NCBI GenBank assembly: GCA_013396655.1
Contig: WBMV01008225.1
Location: 407,928 to 471,927 of the forward strand
Source of the DNA: Campylorhamphus procurvoides
Lineage: Eukaryota > Chordata > Aves > Passeriformes > Dendrocolaptidae
Reading direction: 5' to 3'
DNA length: 64,000 nucleotides
The notes under the pieces: generated by a model
What the model was told of the DNA's origin: nothing
What the model saw: the letters and a program-made list of their open reading frames with translations, nothing else
Databases searched by the model: none
Translations under genes and position numbers: made by a program
Part shown: piece by piece, positions 13,701 through 25,700 of the stretch
Layout: each line of letters opens with the position of its first letter
Position numbering within the stretch: position 1 is the stretch's first letter

Positions 13701-16700
13701 TGCCATAAAGTAAAATCCCACTGTAAGTGCTACTGGTAGTTCATAAATGACTAAAAACTTGAATGCAGTAGCTTTCCTGTCCGTGAGGTAAAATGAAATA
13801 GGCATATCTACTGCAATTGTTCATAAATTAAATCAAAGATCAGGCTTTCTGTGTTTCATAACTGTTTTTAAAATGAAGCAAATTACATATGTGAGAATCT
13901 TCTGTATCTAAAATCTGATTTAGTGTGCATGGGCATGCATGGACAGTGCAAATGCATATTCCATATACAAATATAATGGAAAATTAAATTAGTAGCTCTG
14001 CACCCAATTTGAGTTATACAGAGCTTAGCATACAATGTAATTACACTCTCTGGCATATATATATATAAACTGCACTGCCGTATCTTGGTATGTGGCTGCT
14101 TACTGTTGTGGAAAAGATTTTATTGTGCTTGAAAAGAGGAGGGCAAGGCCAGAACTGACAGAGTTACTCATTGTGATTTTACAGTAAGCCACTTTTTTAC
14201 CTCTCATGTTCTCAGACTAATAAACCTATCTACTATATCTGTTAAAGTGATTAACAGTGAACATTATTGTCAATCCCCATAGTTTCTTTGCAATTCCTGA
14301 CTGTATTTGGTATTTGAATTTGACCCTCACTTCTAGGAGACATCAGGGAATCTCAGTTCTCTTTGGGAGGACTTGGACAACATGGCTGCAGAGAGAAGAG
14401 GCCAGTCCAATGATTTTGATTAGTCTTACTTGGAATATGTACAGACAGACATCCAAAATGTGTGTCAGTAATTTTTAGCTTTAGCATTCACAAGCTGTGT
14501 TTTCAGTTTATAGGTAGTGTCAGAACAAATAACATTTTTTTTCCTTCCTGATGAGGTAACTGGTCTTTTTCTGTTACGAAATTTGTAATAAAGAGGGATC
14601 AGAAAATAAATTGTTGTCCTAGCTTTACCTTAAGCTGTTTCCCAGACTATTTACTGTTTTAAAGCCAAGTTAACAAAAAAATTAGTCTTTTATGTAAAAA
14701 ACTTAGACACATATAAAGAACCAGGCTATTCTGTGCTGAATTCTGGGCTGAAAAGGATCTTATAAATCTGTCATTTTCCTATTTTTTCCTGTTTGTGGAA
14801 TGGATCAGTGTCCTCCACCATGTTTGGATTTTGGGCTTGTTGGGTGAGCTGCTTTGCTGCTTTTTATAAAGGTAGTTTTGGATGCCTGAGGAAAAGACAG
14901 TAGGGGTTAAGATGGTTGATGTAGGCTGGGAAAAGTGTTACCACGTGTCAAGCACAATATTTGATATAAGGCTGATTATATAGACTGTGTGCTGGGTTGA
15001 CTATTACCCAAAGCTTTTTGCATTATGACATTCACACTCCATACTACCCATCAGAAGGCAGGTTCATCAGTGTCTTCTGTTGTACATGTTTAGAAACATT
15101 TCTTCTGAATTCTGGGATTTAGCACTCCCTTGTACCACTCTAGGCATTTTTTCTAGTAAGGCGGAAGAAAGATGATTTCATCCAGTGTCTGTGAAACTAA
15201 AATTCCACACAGAAAACATTGGTTGCTACTTACTCTCAAAAGTATATTTAAATGTAGTACAGGAATCATGGATAAATTCATACTCCTGTGAATGTCTCAG
15301 GATCTCTTTGTTCACTTTTTTTGCAGTTAAGTCTTCAAACTGCATCTTCCTATAATTACCTGTGGCTTATATGATCTTGATTTCAGTGACTTTGGGTTGG
15401 TTGTTTGGTGGGCAGCTTTTCTTTCTTTCCTCCCCCCTGCCATATCTGAATACCTGTATCCTTTTCAGGCAAACTCTGATATTTACAACATAGTAAAATG
15501 AGGTTTGAGAATTCCCAGGACTTTTTGGTTAGGTTGCAGACCACTATTTTTTGGAAGCTAGGTTAAAGAACACCTGCAAAGACTAAGATAGTAGATATCT
15601 CCCCACTTCACAATGTAGAAAAAGTGTTTACATTGGGTTTGTTTCTTGCTTGTTTAACACTTTAGAATTATCAGCATTTTCAAGTCTGGTCTTTCCTGTT
15701 TTTGTTGTATTTTTGTGGGGTTTTTTTTTGGCAGACTTGAATTACTCAGTAAATTAGGAGTTTTCTCAGGCCTCAAAAATGGGTATGCTGTTTATCTTTA
15801 GAAAGAGCTCTTGTCTGAGTGTCGTGAGTGAAATGGGGGGGGAGATGGTGATGTTAGAAAATGGAGCTAGATATAGTCTGAATAAAAATTGCTCTCTGAT
15901 TAAGATTCTCTTCTTGGTCATAAGTTTTTGTTAGTTGTTTGTTTGGGTTTTAATTTGAAAAGGAATTATTTTCTAGTCTGGATTTAATTTGTATTTTTTG
16001 TTTTCTCTTTCTTAATGTGTTCTCAACATTTCTGGTTTTTTATGATGTGGAAAAAATGGGAATAAGGCAGAACAAACCTGTTAAAACAATCCTTTTCTTC
16101 TGCTAGTTCAGAATTCATTTTAAATCCCTGATTTTGCATAGCATAGGTTGTTTTCTAATACAAATTACTTACTTTTTTACAGTCAAAACAGAAAAGTAAC
16201 TTAAGTGATTAATTTGTAACCTGATTCTTTAAAAAACCTGTTGATATCTTGCTAAATCATGGCAACATGATAACTGTTGATGTTCTACTGTAGTGTGCCT
16301 CTCTCCAGCTTAATATGCTTTCTAAAACTCAAGATCATCTATATAAATGTGGTTGTGAATGGGTTTTAAGTGTAAGGTATAAAAAGGAAGGATGATGGGC
16401 TGTTGTGTAAACCAGTGGAAACATAACACCTGCTGCTGGGTGTGAACTTGTTGGTTGACTGAAGAAATAGTGTAACTGAGAGTTGAGCTCTGATTTCGGA
16501 CCCAGTTGCTGTGCTGGAAGACGTGGAAGAAATTCCAGTTACACTTAAACATACGTGCATTTATTTTTCAATTCTTCTGTATAAACAAATAGTAAGTATG
16601 TGGGCAGATCAGCAGCTTCCAGATCATGCAGATATATGGATTTGGTGGAGCTGGGAAGGAAGATTGACAAAATTAATGCAGTGATTCTTCCTTTGCATGT

Positions 16701-19700
16701 AAATGGTGTTCTCAGAGTGCTGATAACAAATTACTTAAAATGCAAGATTGCCTTTATCTTTAAAGTATTTCATACGACTGAAAAAAAGACTGACTCAATA
16801 GCATGAAGTTTTTCCCTTAAGAGTGTTTTAGGGGAAATGGTTGAAGCAAGTATCTTGAAAAAAAACCCGTAACTTAAACCTTAGCTGAATTGTGCCAGAG
16901 CAATTTAGGCAGTCCTGTGCTGGAAATTCTGAACACAGTTAAACTACACCCAGGCGTATATCACAGTTGTTGAGGAGACGAGGATCACTTTTCAGATCAT
17001 CATCAGTGTCCTACACATAGTGATGAAAGCAAACATTGATCAGAAATCAGAATCATCCATCAGAACAATGGCATTGTTTTTTTTCCTGCTGGACTGTGTG
17101 TTTTGGGAGAAGAGTAATGTTATTTTTTAATTTTTTTTTTGTGGTTGGGGTGTGTGTACATCACAAGAGCCTGGGACAGTGAAACTATTCAATCACTGGG
17201 TAGACTTGCCAATGCCTGTTGTTAAATTTGCTATTTTTCAAGGTGTTTCTTTCTAAAGTGAAGTTAATCTTGATCTGTGTTAAAACTCTTTGCTAGTGTT
17301 TTTTTCTCTTTTCTAGGTAAAGAAATTAAAAGCCTTTGATGGAGATGTATCAAAACTGTCTCAAGCTGATTCCTTCATGTATTTACTAATCCAGGTGCCA
17401 AAGTAAGGAGATAGTACGTTTATTCTGTTCATGATAAATGTTCTCTTTTGGCTGTCAGTTCTAAACCTGTTTGTGTACTCCAGCTATGCTCTTCGGATTG
17501 AAGCCATGGTGTTGGAGAGGGAGTTCTCACCCTCCTGTGCTTCTCTACAGGATGACATGAAAATTATAAGACGGGCAACAAAAGGTAATTAAATATGTTG
17601 GGACATGCCTAATACTCTTGTTTTTGTTAGCATGTTAATTAGTCTGCATTACGAAGACTAGAGCTTGAATTTCAGGTACCTTAGCTATTAAAAGGAAGCT
17701 AACTCCCCTCTGACAAATGCCATCAGGATGTGCCTGGTGAATCTTTGCTTCCAAAATCAAAAATCTGGAGACTTTGGACACACTAGCAACAAATTCATGG
17801 CCAAAACCTGCAAGTACTGTATCCTAAACTTACAGAAGCAAAAATGTCCATGACCAAATTACAATAAGTCATCTTTTGAGTAGAATTCGCACATTCCTGC
17901 ACTGCTCTCCCTCTGATGGAATGTGGTTGTTACATCTCTCTGCTCACTCCTTCAGAGATCCATAGAGGAAATGACTGTACTTTCTCAGTTTTTCTATATG
18001 CCATTTCCTTTTGAGGTGGCAGTATTGATAAAAGCTTTATTGTAGAGAATACTATTGCTATTCCTTTGTTTTCTATTATTGTAGAGAATACTATTGCTAT
18101 TCCTTTGTTTTCTATTTTTGTTCTCTATGTTTCTCTACATATCTGTTTTGTTCTTTACCTTTCACAGGTTTTGAAATGCTGCAGCTGATTATCTGTGTCT
18201 TCTACTCTGCAGGAAAACAGTTAATTTCCTGGTTTCATTTAAATATTAGTGCTGACCCTTTCCAGTGTCTCAAATGCCTATTTGTCTTGTTCCTCAATAT
18301 GAAATTCCTACTTCATGCTGGAAATTTTTTTGACAGGCTGCTAGAGCACTGCTTAGACTGTTTGTAGTGGTAGAAAAAGGTGCAGTACTAAAATATTCAA
18401 CGATGAGCACTGGTGATCAGGATAGTCCTTTTACGTGAAAGCAAAAGAGAAAAGGTCTGCTGTGTTTTTCCCACCAATGGGGATTGAACTAGTCCTTGAC
18501 TCAGGAAAATGTGCCTTAACTTAGGATGAGGTTTGAGTTTGGCCTTTTATTAGGATCTCTTTGTGACATATGTGAGCGAATATGTTACGTATTAAAGCAG
18601 CCGCACCTTCATGTCCTTCACCCAAGACATTTGGAAACTGATGAATTAATTCCCTCCAGAGTGGAGACACTTTGGTCTTCAACTCCTGCACGAGGCCAGT
18701 CATGCAAATTAGACTGACTGAGCCTTCCCTGTTTTCAGTCCACTGATGTCATGTGCTCTTCTCCATTTTGGTCTTTTCACTTCAGGGTTTGTTGATAGCC
18801 CGAAGTTGTTTAAGAATTATGTCTCCTTTTCTATTGCTGTCTTCTAGGTTTCTTTCCTTGTAATTAAGCTGAGAGAATACTTACTTAATTTTAATGCTGA
18901 TAATCACTAAGGGGTAGGATGGTCTAAATAGCCTGATGGATTCTCATCTAGCCTGCAAATGGACGTATGTCATAGTGACATGGAGCAGGCTCTTACTATG
19001 CAAAGTCTTTAGAAGTTGCATCCTCCTCTTGGCCTTGTGAAATTTGCTATTCATTTGTGTATTCTCTCTTTTTTCTTCCTTCTCACCTCCTCACCTATAC
19101 CTTGTTAGATGAAAGGTTATTTAATTAGTTCTATGTTTTTAGTCTCCTAATACTGAAATACAAATTTACAAGGGATATCTGCTTCTACACTGATAGATTA
19201 CTGTATTGGGTTGAGCAGTTGAATTAATTATAGAATGTGAACTTGGAAGCAAAATAGTTTTTAAGAGCATTTACACTGCAATCAAAAGGGTTCTACCTTT
19301 TATCGTGTTCATCAGTGTACGGTATAGTACATTGCATTAAAACCAGCTCATGGTGATTTTCTTGCTGTGTGGGCACTTACAGATTTGAAGTGATTTGGTT
19401 TACTGTGCCACTTGTGTAATGCTAATTTATTAACCCTTTACAGTTCTGAATTTCAGCATCTCATTTCTGGGGCAATCTCTCTGGTGCCTTTTAAGCACAT
19501 GTATTGTTTTTTGCTCATATGTGGCTGGGTGTATGAATTTGGATAAAGCAGTTCTGTGCATTTTGCAAGAAATGAAAATACCTACAAATCTGGCTTCTGT
19601 GATGAAAAAACTTTAAAAGGCAGTTTGATTCCATTTGACTCTTTGCATCACACTGAATATAACTTTGTGCTAAATCATCTTTGATATGACTGAAGTAAAA

Positions 19701-22700
19701 CAAATCCTGCTCTGAATTGGTGATCATACAGAAATAAAATGATGATTCATAGTGGGAATGGGACAAGCAAGGAAGATTTTAAAACTGCCTGTTATCTTTT
19801 TGGGTCTCATGGCCAAGTCTGCTAAAAAAAGAATAATTGTTCAAAATCCCAATCGTGGCAGATGGCAAATGGATTCTGCAGGGTGCAGAATGCTTGCTTC
19901 ATGCTGGAATTAGTAGATGGTGAGGATACTTAACCAATTGCATGAGACACTTCGCACATTGCAGGGTTAGGCCCTATATATTTCCTTAGCTGCTAGAGGT
20001 TGCCTTGGAAATACTACACTTGCTAAGTTAAAGTCTGAACATACACCTGAGGTTTGTCAATTGTGCTCGTGAATTGGAACTATATAGTACCATTATTTTT
20101 CCCACAACCTCTTCAACTTATTGTAGTTTCCTGTTAAAATTTTAAAAAAGCGCCTCAGGTGAAGAGCAGTTTGGTAACTGATTGTATATATTTCTAAATA
20201 AACAATTGTTAGACTGCAATTTTCTTGCTCCTTACAGAGTTAATGACTTGTGAGGAACTGCATTCCATATTGCACTTGGTCCTTCAGGCTGGGAATATTA
20301 TGAATGCGGTAAGTGACATCCAAAAGGGAGATGGCTGATGGACCATACTTCCTTGTTAGTATTGCAGTGCACTGATGTCATGCCTCAGCTGTTTGCTCAT
20401 TTCTTTTTAGGGAGGTTATGCTGGCAATGCTGTTGGATTTAAACTGTCGTCACTGCTCAAGCTGGCGGACACAAAAGCAAACAAACCTGGGATGAGTCTG
20501 CTGCATTTTGTTGCTCTGGTATAGAAAAACTATTTTGTTGGTTAAAGCAACTGCTACAAATGTAGGTCCATAAATGATAGACAATAGAAGGGGCAGAAAA
20601 AGCTGCTTCTTTACAGCTTTGATCCAGTCTTCACCTTTCTTCTGCCCCAAAATTCACCAGTTTTCCTCTACCTGGTCATCCTGTCAGGAAACCCATGGAA
20701 AACTTAACTTTTTATATCACGTAAAAACTTGTCTTCATCAAACTTCATCATTTTAGATTTTCTCTTATTGTCCTAAATTTTTGCACTGTGGAAGTGACTT
20801 ATTTTGATATTCTTTCAGTCTTCCCACTAAATCTTTTGAGTAGCCTTTTTGATAGTTTTTCTCCCTGATGACTGACACGAGTTTTTAAAGCTGCTGCAGA
20901 CTTTTTCAAGCTATTTTTCCTTCATTTCAAACTTGTTTTTTAGAAGGCAGAGAATCTAAATGCTTCTATATGTGACTGGTTATCTGTGTACAAACTGGCT
21001 TAACAGATTCCCAACCAGCAAACAAGAGGGTATTAATGGATGTTTGCACAGGAAACGTATCTGCTCAAACAATGGCATCAGTAAATTGTCCTTTCCTCAA
21101 CATTCCTTATTAATGCATGTGGCTTGTGTTCACTGGCAGAAACAGCAATTATTGCATGCTGGAAAATGGAAGCTGGTGTTTAAAGTTTCCAGTTCTGATC
21201 CCTGCCTTTCTTTAAGGGATGTCGAAGCTTCGTTCAGTTGTGTTAGGATTGAATGGGAAGAAAAACAGTGCAGGAGAGAAACCTTTAAGTGCCCTCCCAG
21301 AAGGTTTAGAACTGCCAGACTTAGGGACTTTGGCGTGGTGGTGGAATGTTAATGGATTGTGTGTGTTTTGGTTTTGTTCTGTTTGTTTCAGGAAGCCCAA
21401 AAGAAAGATCCTGCTCTTCTCAACTTTTCAGAAAAAATTAGGAGTGTTCATGATGCCGCCAGGTGAGTTAAAAGAAAACCGAGAACTTATGGTTAGACCA
21501 TGACTTGGAATTTTCTTATTTGTGAAGGAATGAAGCTTACTCAGGGAAGTCTTGGCACAAAAACAGATCTTTACAAATGTTTACTGTAGCTTTGAGGGCT
21601 TAATTTCCATTTACTAGCAGAAGTATGCCTGCAATGTGCCTTCAGGTATGAGGGTTTTTTATTACATGATCTCCAGAGGGGTTTGGTAGTTTTGTCTCTG
21701 TCAAGTACGTGTCTATGTTCATTACTTTTAAGGGATTGAACTAGAAGTGTGTTACTGTTTTTCCTTAAATCAGTTTTCATCTGTCCCTGAGCAAGCCATA
21801 ATACTTTTCCAAACCTGGTATCAGGTACGGGTGCTGGGCCTGGCTTCACTTAGATGCTTTTTGAGGTTTCATTTGCTTGTCCATTGCTGTCTTGGATGGA
21901 AAATCTGAAGGGTTTGTTGGCTCTGCATTTTTATCATCTTAAAGTCTCAAGCTGCAAAATTTTAAACTGAACCTGATTATACCTCAATAACTGTACTTGC
22001 TTATGTGAGACAGCATGATCTAAATCCCAAATCTGGAAGCAAGCAATGCTGAAGTTCTGTTCCCAGTTTTGCTACTTCCTTACTCTTGAGCTTTGGGCAA
22101 TCTCTTTCCATTCTTTTCCCAGCTGTAAAATGGATCCAGTCTCTTAGATCTGGTGGAGAGTTAAGTAATGTCTGCAAAAGACTGAAATCTTCTGAGGAAA
22201 GGAGTGGCCATGGAGTTAATCAGAAAATTTTTGAGGGACCACCTGTGTGGCTCTCTGCCATCCAACCCACACACCTTTTTGGCAGTCTGCCCTGTGGCCT
22301 GCTGGGGAATGTAGCTTTCCTTGCCATCCAAGCCCCCTGGCAAACAGCAGGGGAACAGGCAGAATACCAAACTTGGTGATACTTTTTTTTCTAGCCACTT
22401 TGCCCTTTGATCACATTTGTTAATACTGAAGATCTTCTCTTGTAACTTAACATTGAAATCTATTCAGGGAATGCATGCTGTAGAGGAAAACGAAACAAAA
22501 TGAGCTATGTGCCTCACCATTTGGCATGAGAAGATCTTTAGAGAGAACTGTCATGTACAAGTTGCTCATAAATCCTCCCAATTAGAGCATATTAAAACAA
22601 CTACCATTATGTTGTTATTTTTTTCATTGTCTTGCCTTCTTTACTTGTAGGCCATCCTTTTCCTCCTTTACAGGCAGAAAAATGTAGCCTGTATTTCTAC

Positions 22701-25700
22701 TGCTTTTCTTAGTTGCAAAAACACCCGTGATCTGCCCAGAACAGGAACTAATCTTTGCAAATGAAGTAAGCAGAGAAAAACCAGGACACATTATGTTCAT
22801 TTGTGTGTGCACTGACAAACTTATGCATGCTGTCACTGTCCACTGCCATGTGAACTTCAATTGGTCTGCCACAAATTCTTCAGCTTTACTTTTGTAACTC
22901 ATGGTGCTGGTGAAATGACCTTAGTAAGGAGCATGTGTACAGTTGTTAATCTTTATGATTTGGGAAACTGTAGTGCTTCAGTTCCTAGGCAAAGCCTAAT
23001 TCTCTTTTGAAGGAAATGCCATAGATTTAGAAGCATTTACTCTCCAAGTGACTGAGGGATTTAGGTGGGAACTCGTGTTGTATGGAACATGCATCTCCCA
23101 GGAGAACATTTAGATTACATCAAATCAGAGCTCTTTCCTGTGATCTTCAATTTCTGAGTTACCTTTCTGAGTTACCAACTCTGCTGCTGGTGTGTAGTAG
23201 AAGGATGAAATATTATGACTGCTGGGTTGAGACTGTGTAGGCTGCTTTGCTGTGACTGCTTAGAAGAACCTAACATGCAATTTCATGATGCCAGATGATA
23301 CTGCCAGAGTAGGTAGTTCTGGCTGACAGTCCCTTGTGGCCCCCTTTTTGTGGCAGCTCCCGCACTTGAAAAGTCATGTAATCAATTGGACCAAGCAAAG
23401 GAAGCAAATTTCAGTACATAGGTATGGCTGGCCATCTAGAAAATGAGTGCTAGCACAGGCACCAGGGAGCGAAAAGGAATACCTGGTCAGAGGCAAGGCA
23501 GCATTACCCTTTCTTATGGTAAGGATGGGTAGGACTGGCTGGAGTTAATTGTGAAACCACACCCCATGGGAATCTTTTCAGGTTGCAAATAAGAAGAAAT
23601 GTGCTTATCTCTCTCCTACCCCTCAGTGTCTGCTCTGGAAAGATTTCCTGAACAGGCAGGTCCTGTTTGATAGCCAGGTTGCACCTCATGTAAAACATCC
23701 ATTTTTGCAGCATGTTGTGGCTAACCTGTGGGCCACTCCTTCTCCTTTGATAAACATTCTCTCTGTATGCTATTTTTAGGTTATCCACTGATAATGTAGA
23801 AGCAGAGCTCCAGTCGCTATCTCTCAAGGCAAGATCTGTTAAAGACAGCATCCGGCGAGACCCAAAACTCTTTCACCAGATGGAAAGCTTTCTCCAGGTT
23901 TGTAGGATATCCGTGTTAATGTGTTACTGTCACCTGAACACAGGAGCGTTCCTCAGCTGAATTCAATTTCTGTGGACATGTTAATAAACAGAAGTGTTAT
24001 TTTAATAGGCCTACCCTATCAGTTGTACAAAGGTGTTCCAACCTCATGCTATTTGTCAAGAGCGTTAGAAGGACTGTGTTTTTACAGGGAGGGATATTGA
24101 GTGTACATTGCCCCAGGCTTGTTAGGCAAGCGTGTTTAATACATGTGAAATGACTGATGAAGATCAGTAGTTAAAATATAAGACAATTTGGAGTGGTCAC
24201 TGGTTTTTTACTTTGCAGCTGCCCAAAATAGAGTGACTGCATGTTATGTTGTAGTGGAGCATGTTAGTTTTAACTGAGGCTGTGCTGAGAATATAAATCT
24301 TGGTTGCTGGGTGTTTGAAGAGATATTAGAAATTGGAAGGTTAAGGGGCTGTTTTCTCTACTAATTCACCCTTAGCACAGTGTCTTATTCTGAGCCATTC
24401 CATTATTTCTGAGTGACTTCTCCCATTTCTTTTTTTTTCTTTTTTAAGTACTGCAGTGACTTTACAGGTCTGAATGTGTATTGAACTTAACTTTGAAGCA
24501 GAGTTCTTGGTATTTTCTGAGTATGTGGTCATGCCTGGAGAAATACATATTATACTTCAATTAAATTATTTTTCTGTTTCATGCTATAGATAATTATTAA
24601 AAGTAAGAAGGCAGGTGTTGATCTGGAACTTAACCCACCCCAATTTTCAACTTGCAAATATAGTTAATAGTCCCTGCAGTTTTTCAGGAGATGAAAAGCT
24701 GATGAAGAAAGGGGCGGGTTAAGATTGAAATACCTGTCCTCATTCACTCTGGATTGTTGGCTTTTATCCATTGCATCCAGAGTCTTTAATGTTATGTTTT
24801 AACATGTTTGGGATTTTTAAAAATTTAATAGCTGGGTTTATGTAACACTACAACCTTGTTTAGACCACATTCCAAAAGAAATGTTGGGAAAAAAATCATT
24901 TTATAAATGCATACCTTACATAAACACTTCCGGTTTTTGTTTCTAAATTACAGGTGATAGCCAAGCTGATACAAAAGTCAGCTTTGATTATCTCACCCTC
25001 ATGAATAAATTACTGAAATATGTGGGAGGAACGAACTTGCAGTGTATGTTTTTACTAATTGTCCAGTTTAGCTTCAGTCCAGGTGCTATTATGGGCCTTC
25101 TTTTTTCCTTAAGACTAGCAAGTCGTATTTGTTCCTACCCTACTGGTATAATTTTTGTTGGCTCAAATGGTCACCAGTGCCTCCAACTGCCTTTTCCCAC
25201 ACCAGTACTACGTTATCAAAAGTATTTAGATGATCATGAGTTAGAGTCTGAGAACATACTTGTCTGAAAATTAGCTTTTCTCCTCAGGTTACTTTGAGTC
25301 ACATGTGGTCTTGGATCTGGGATTGTGCAAGGACAGAAGTGAATGGCTGGTGATGGAGCTAGAGGAGACAGAGGCACTGATCAAAGTGTTCTCAGCCATT
25401 TGGCTGCTCAAAGTCTCATCACAGCATTATTCTCTTCCCCTTCAATCTTTTTGCACTGACCTACTCCCATCCTGTCTGTATAGCTCTACACTTATGATTC
25501 AAAGGGTATGGGAATATTTTCTGAATGTCTTAAAATATGCATATTTCCAGCAGTTCCTTGCGTTTCTGGCGCGAAAACCATTTTTATTGTGGACTAGGGT
25601 CACCTTAGGAAGGAATTGATTCTATGATGTGTATCCATGAATCTATTCATGTGCTTTTTTGGAGAAGTGGAGAGGAGGAATTAATTCTTTATGCTTAGTT

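Noticed and set aside
24420..24450. Pyrimidine-rich tract followed by AAG, looking like a splice acceptor in intron 9
   Set aside because: No conserved coding sequence follows, and exons 9 and 10 join in frame without it.
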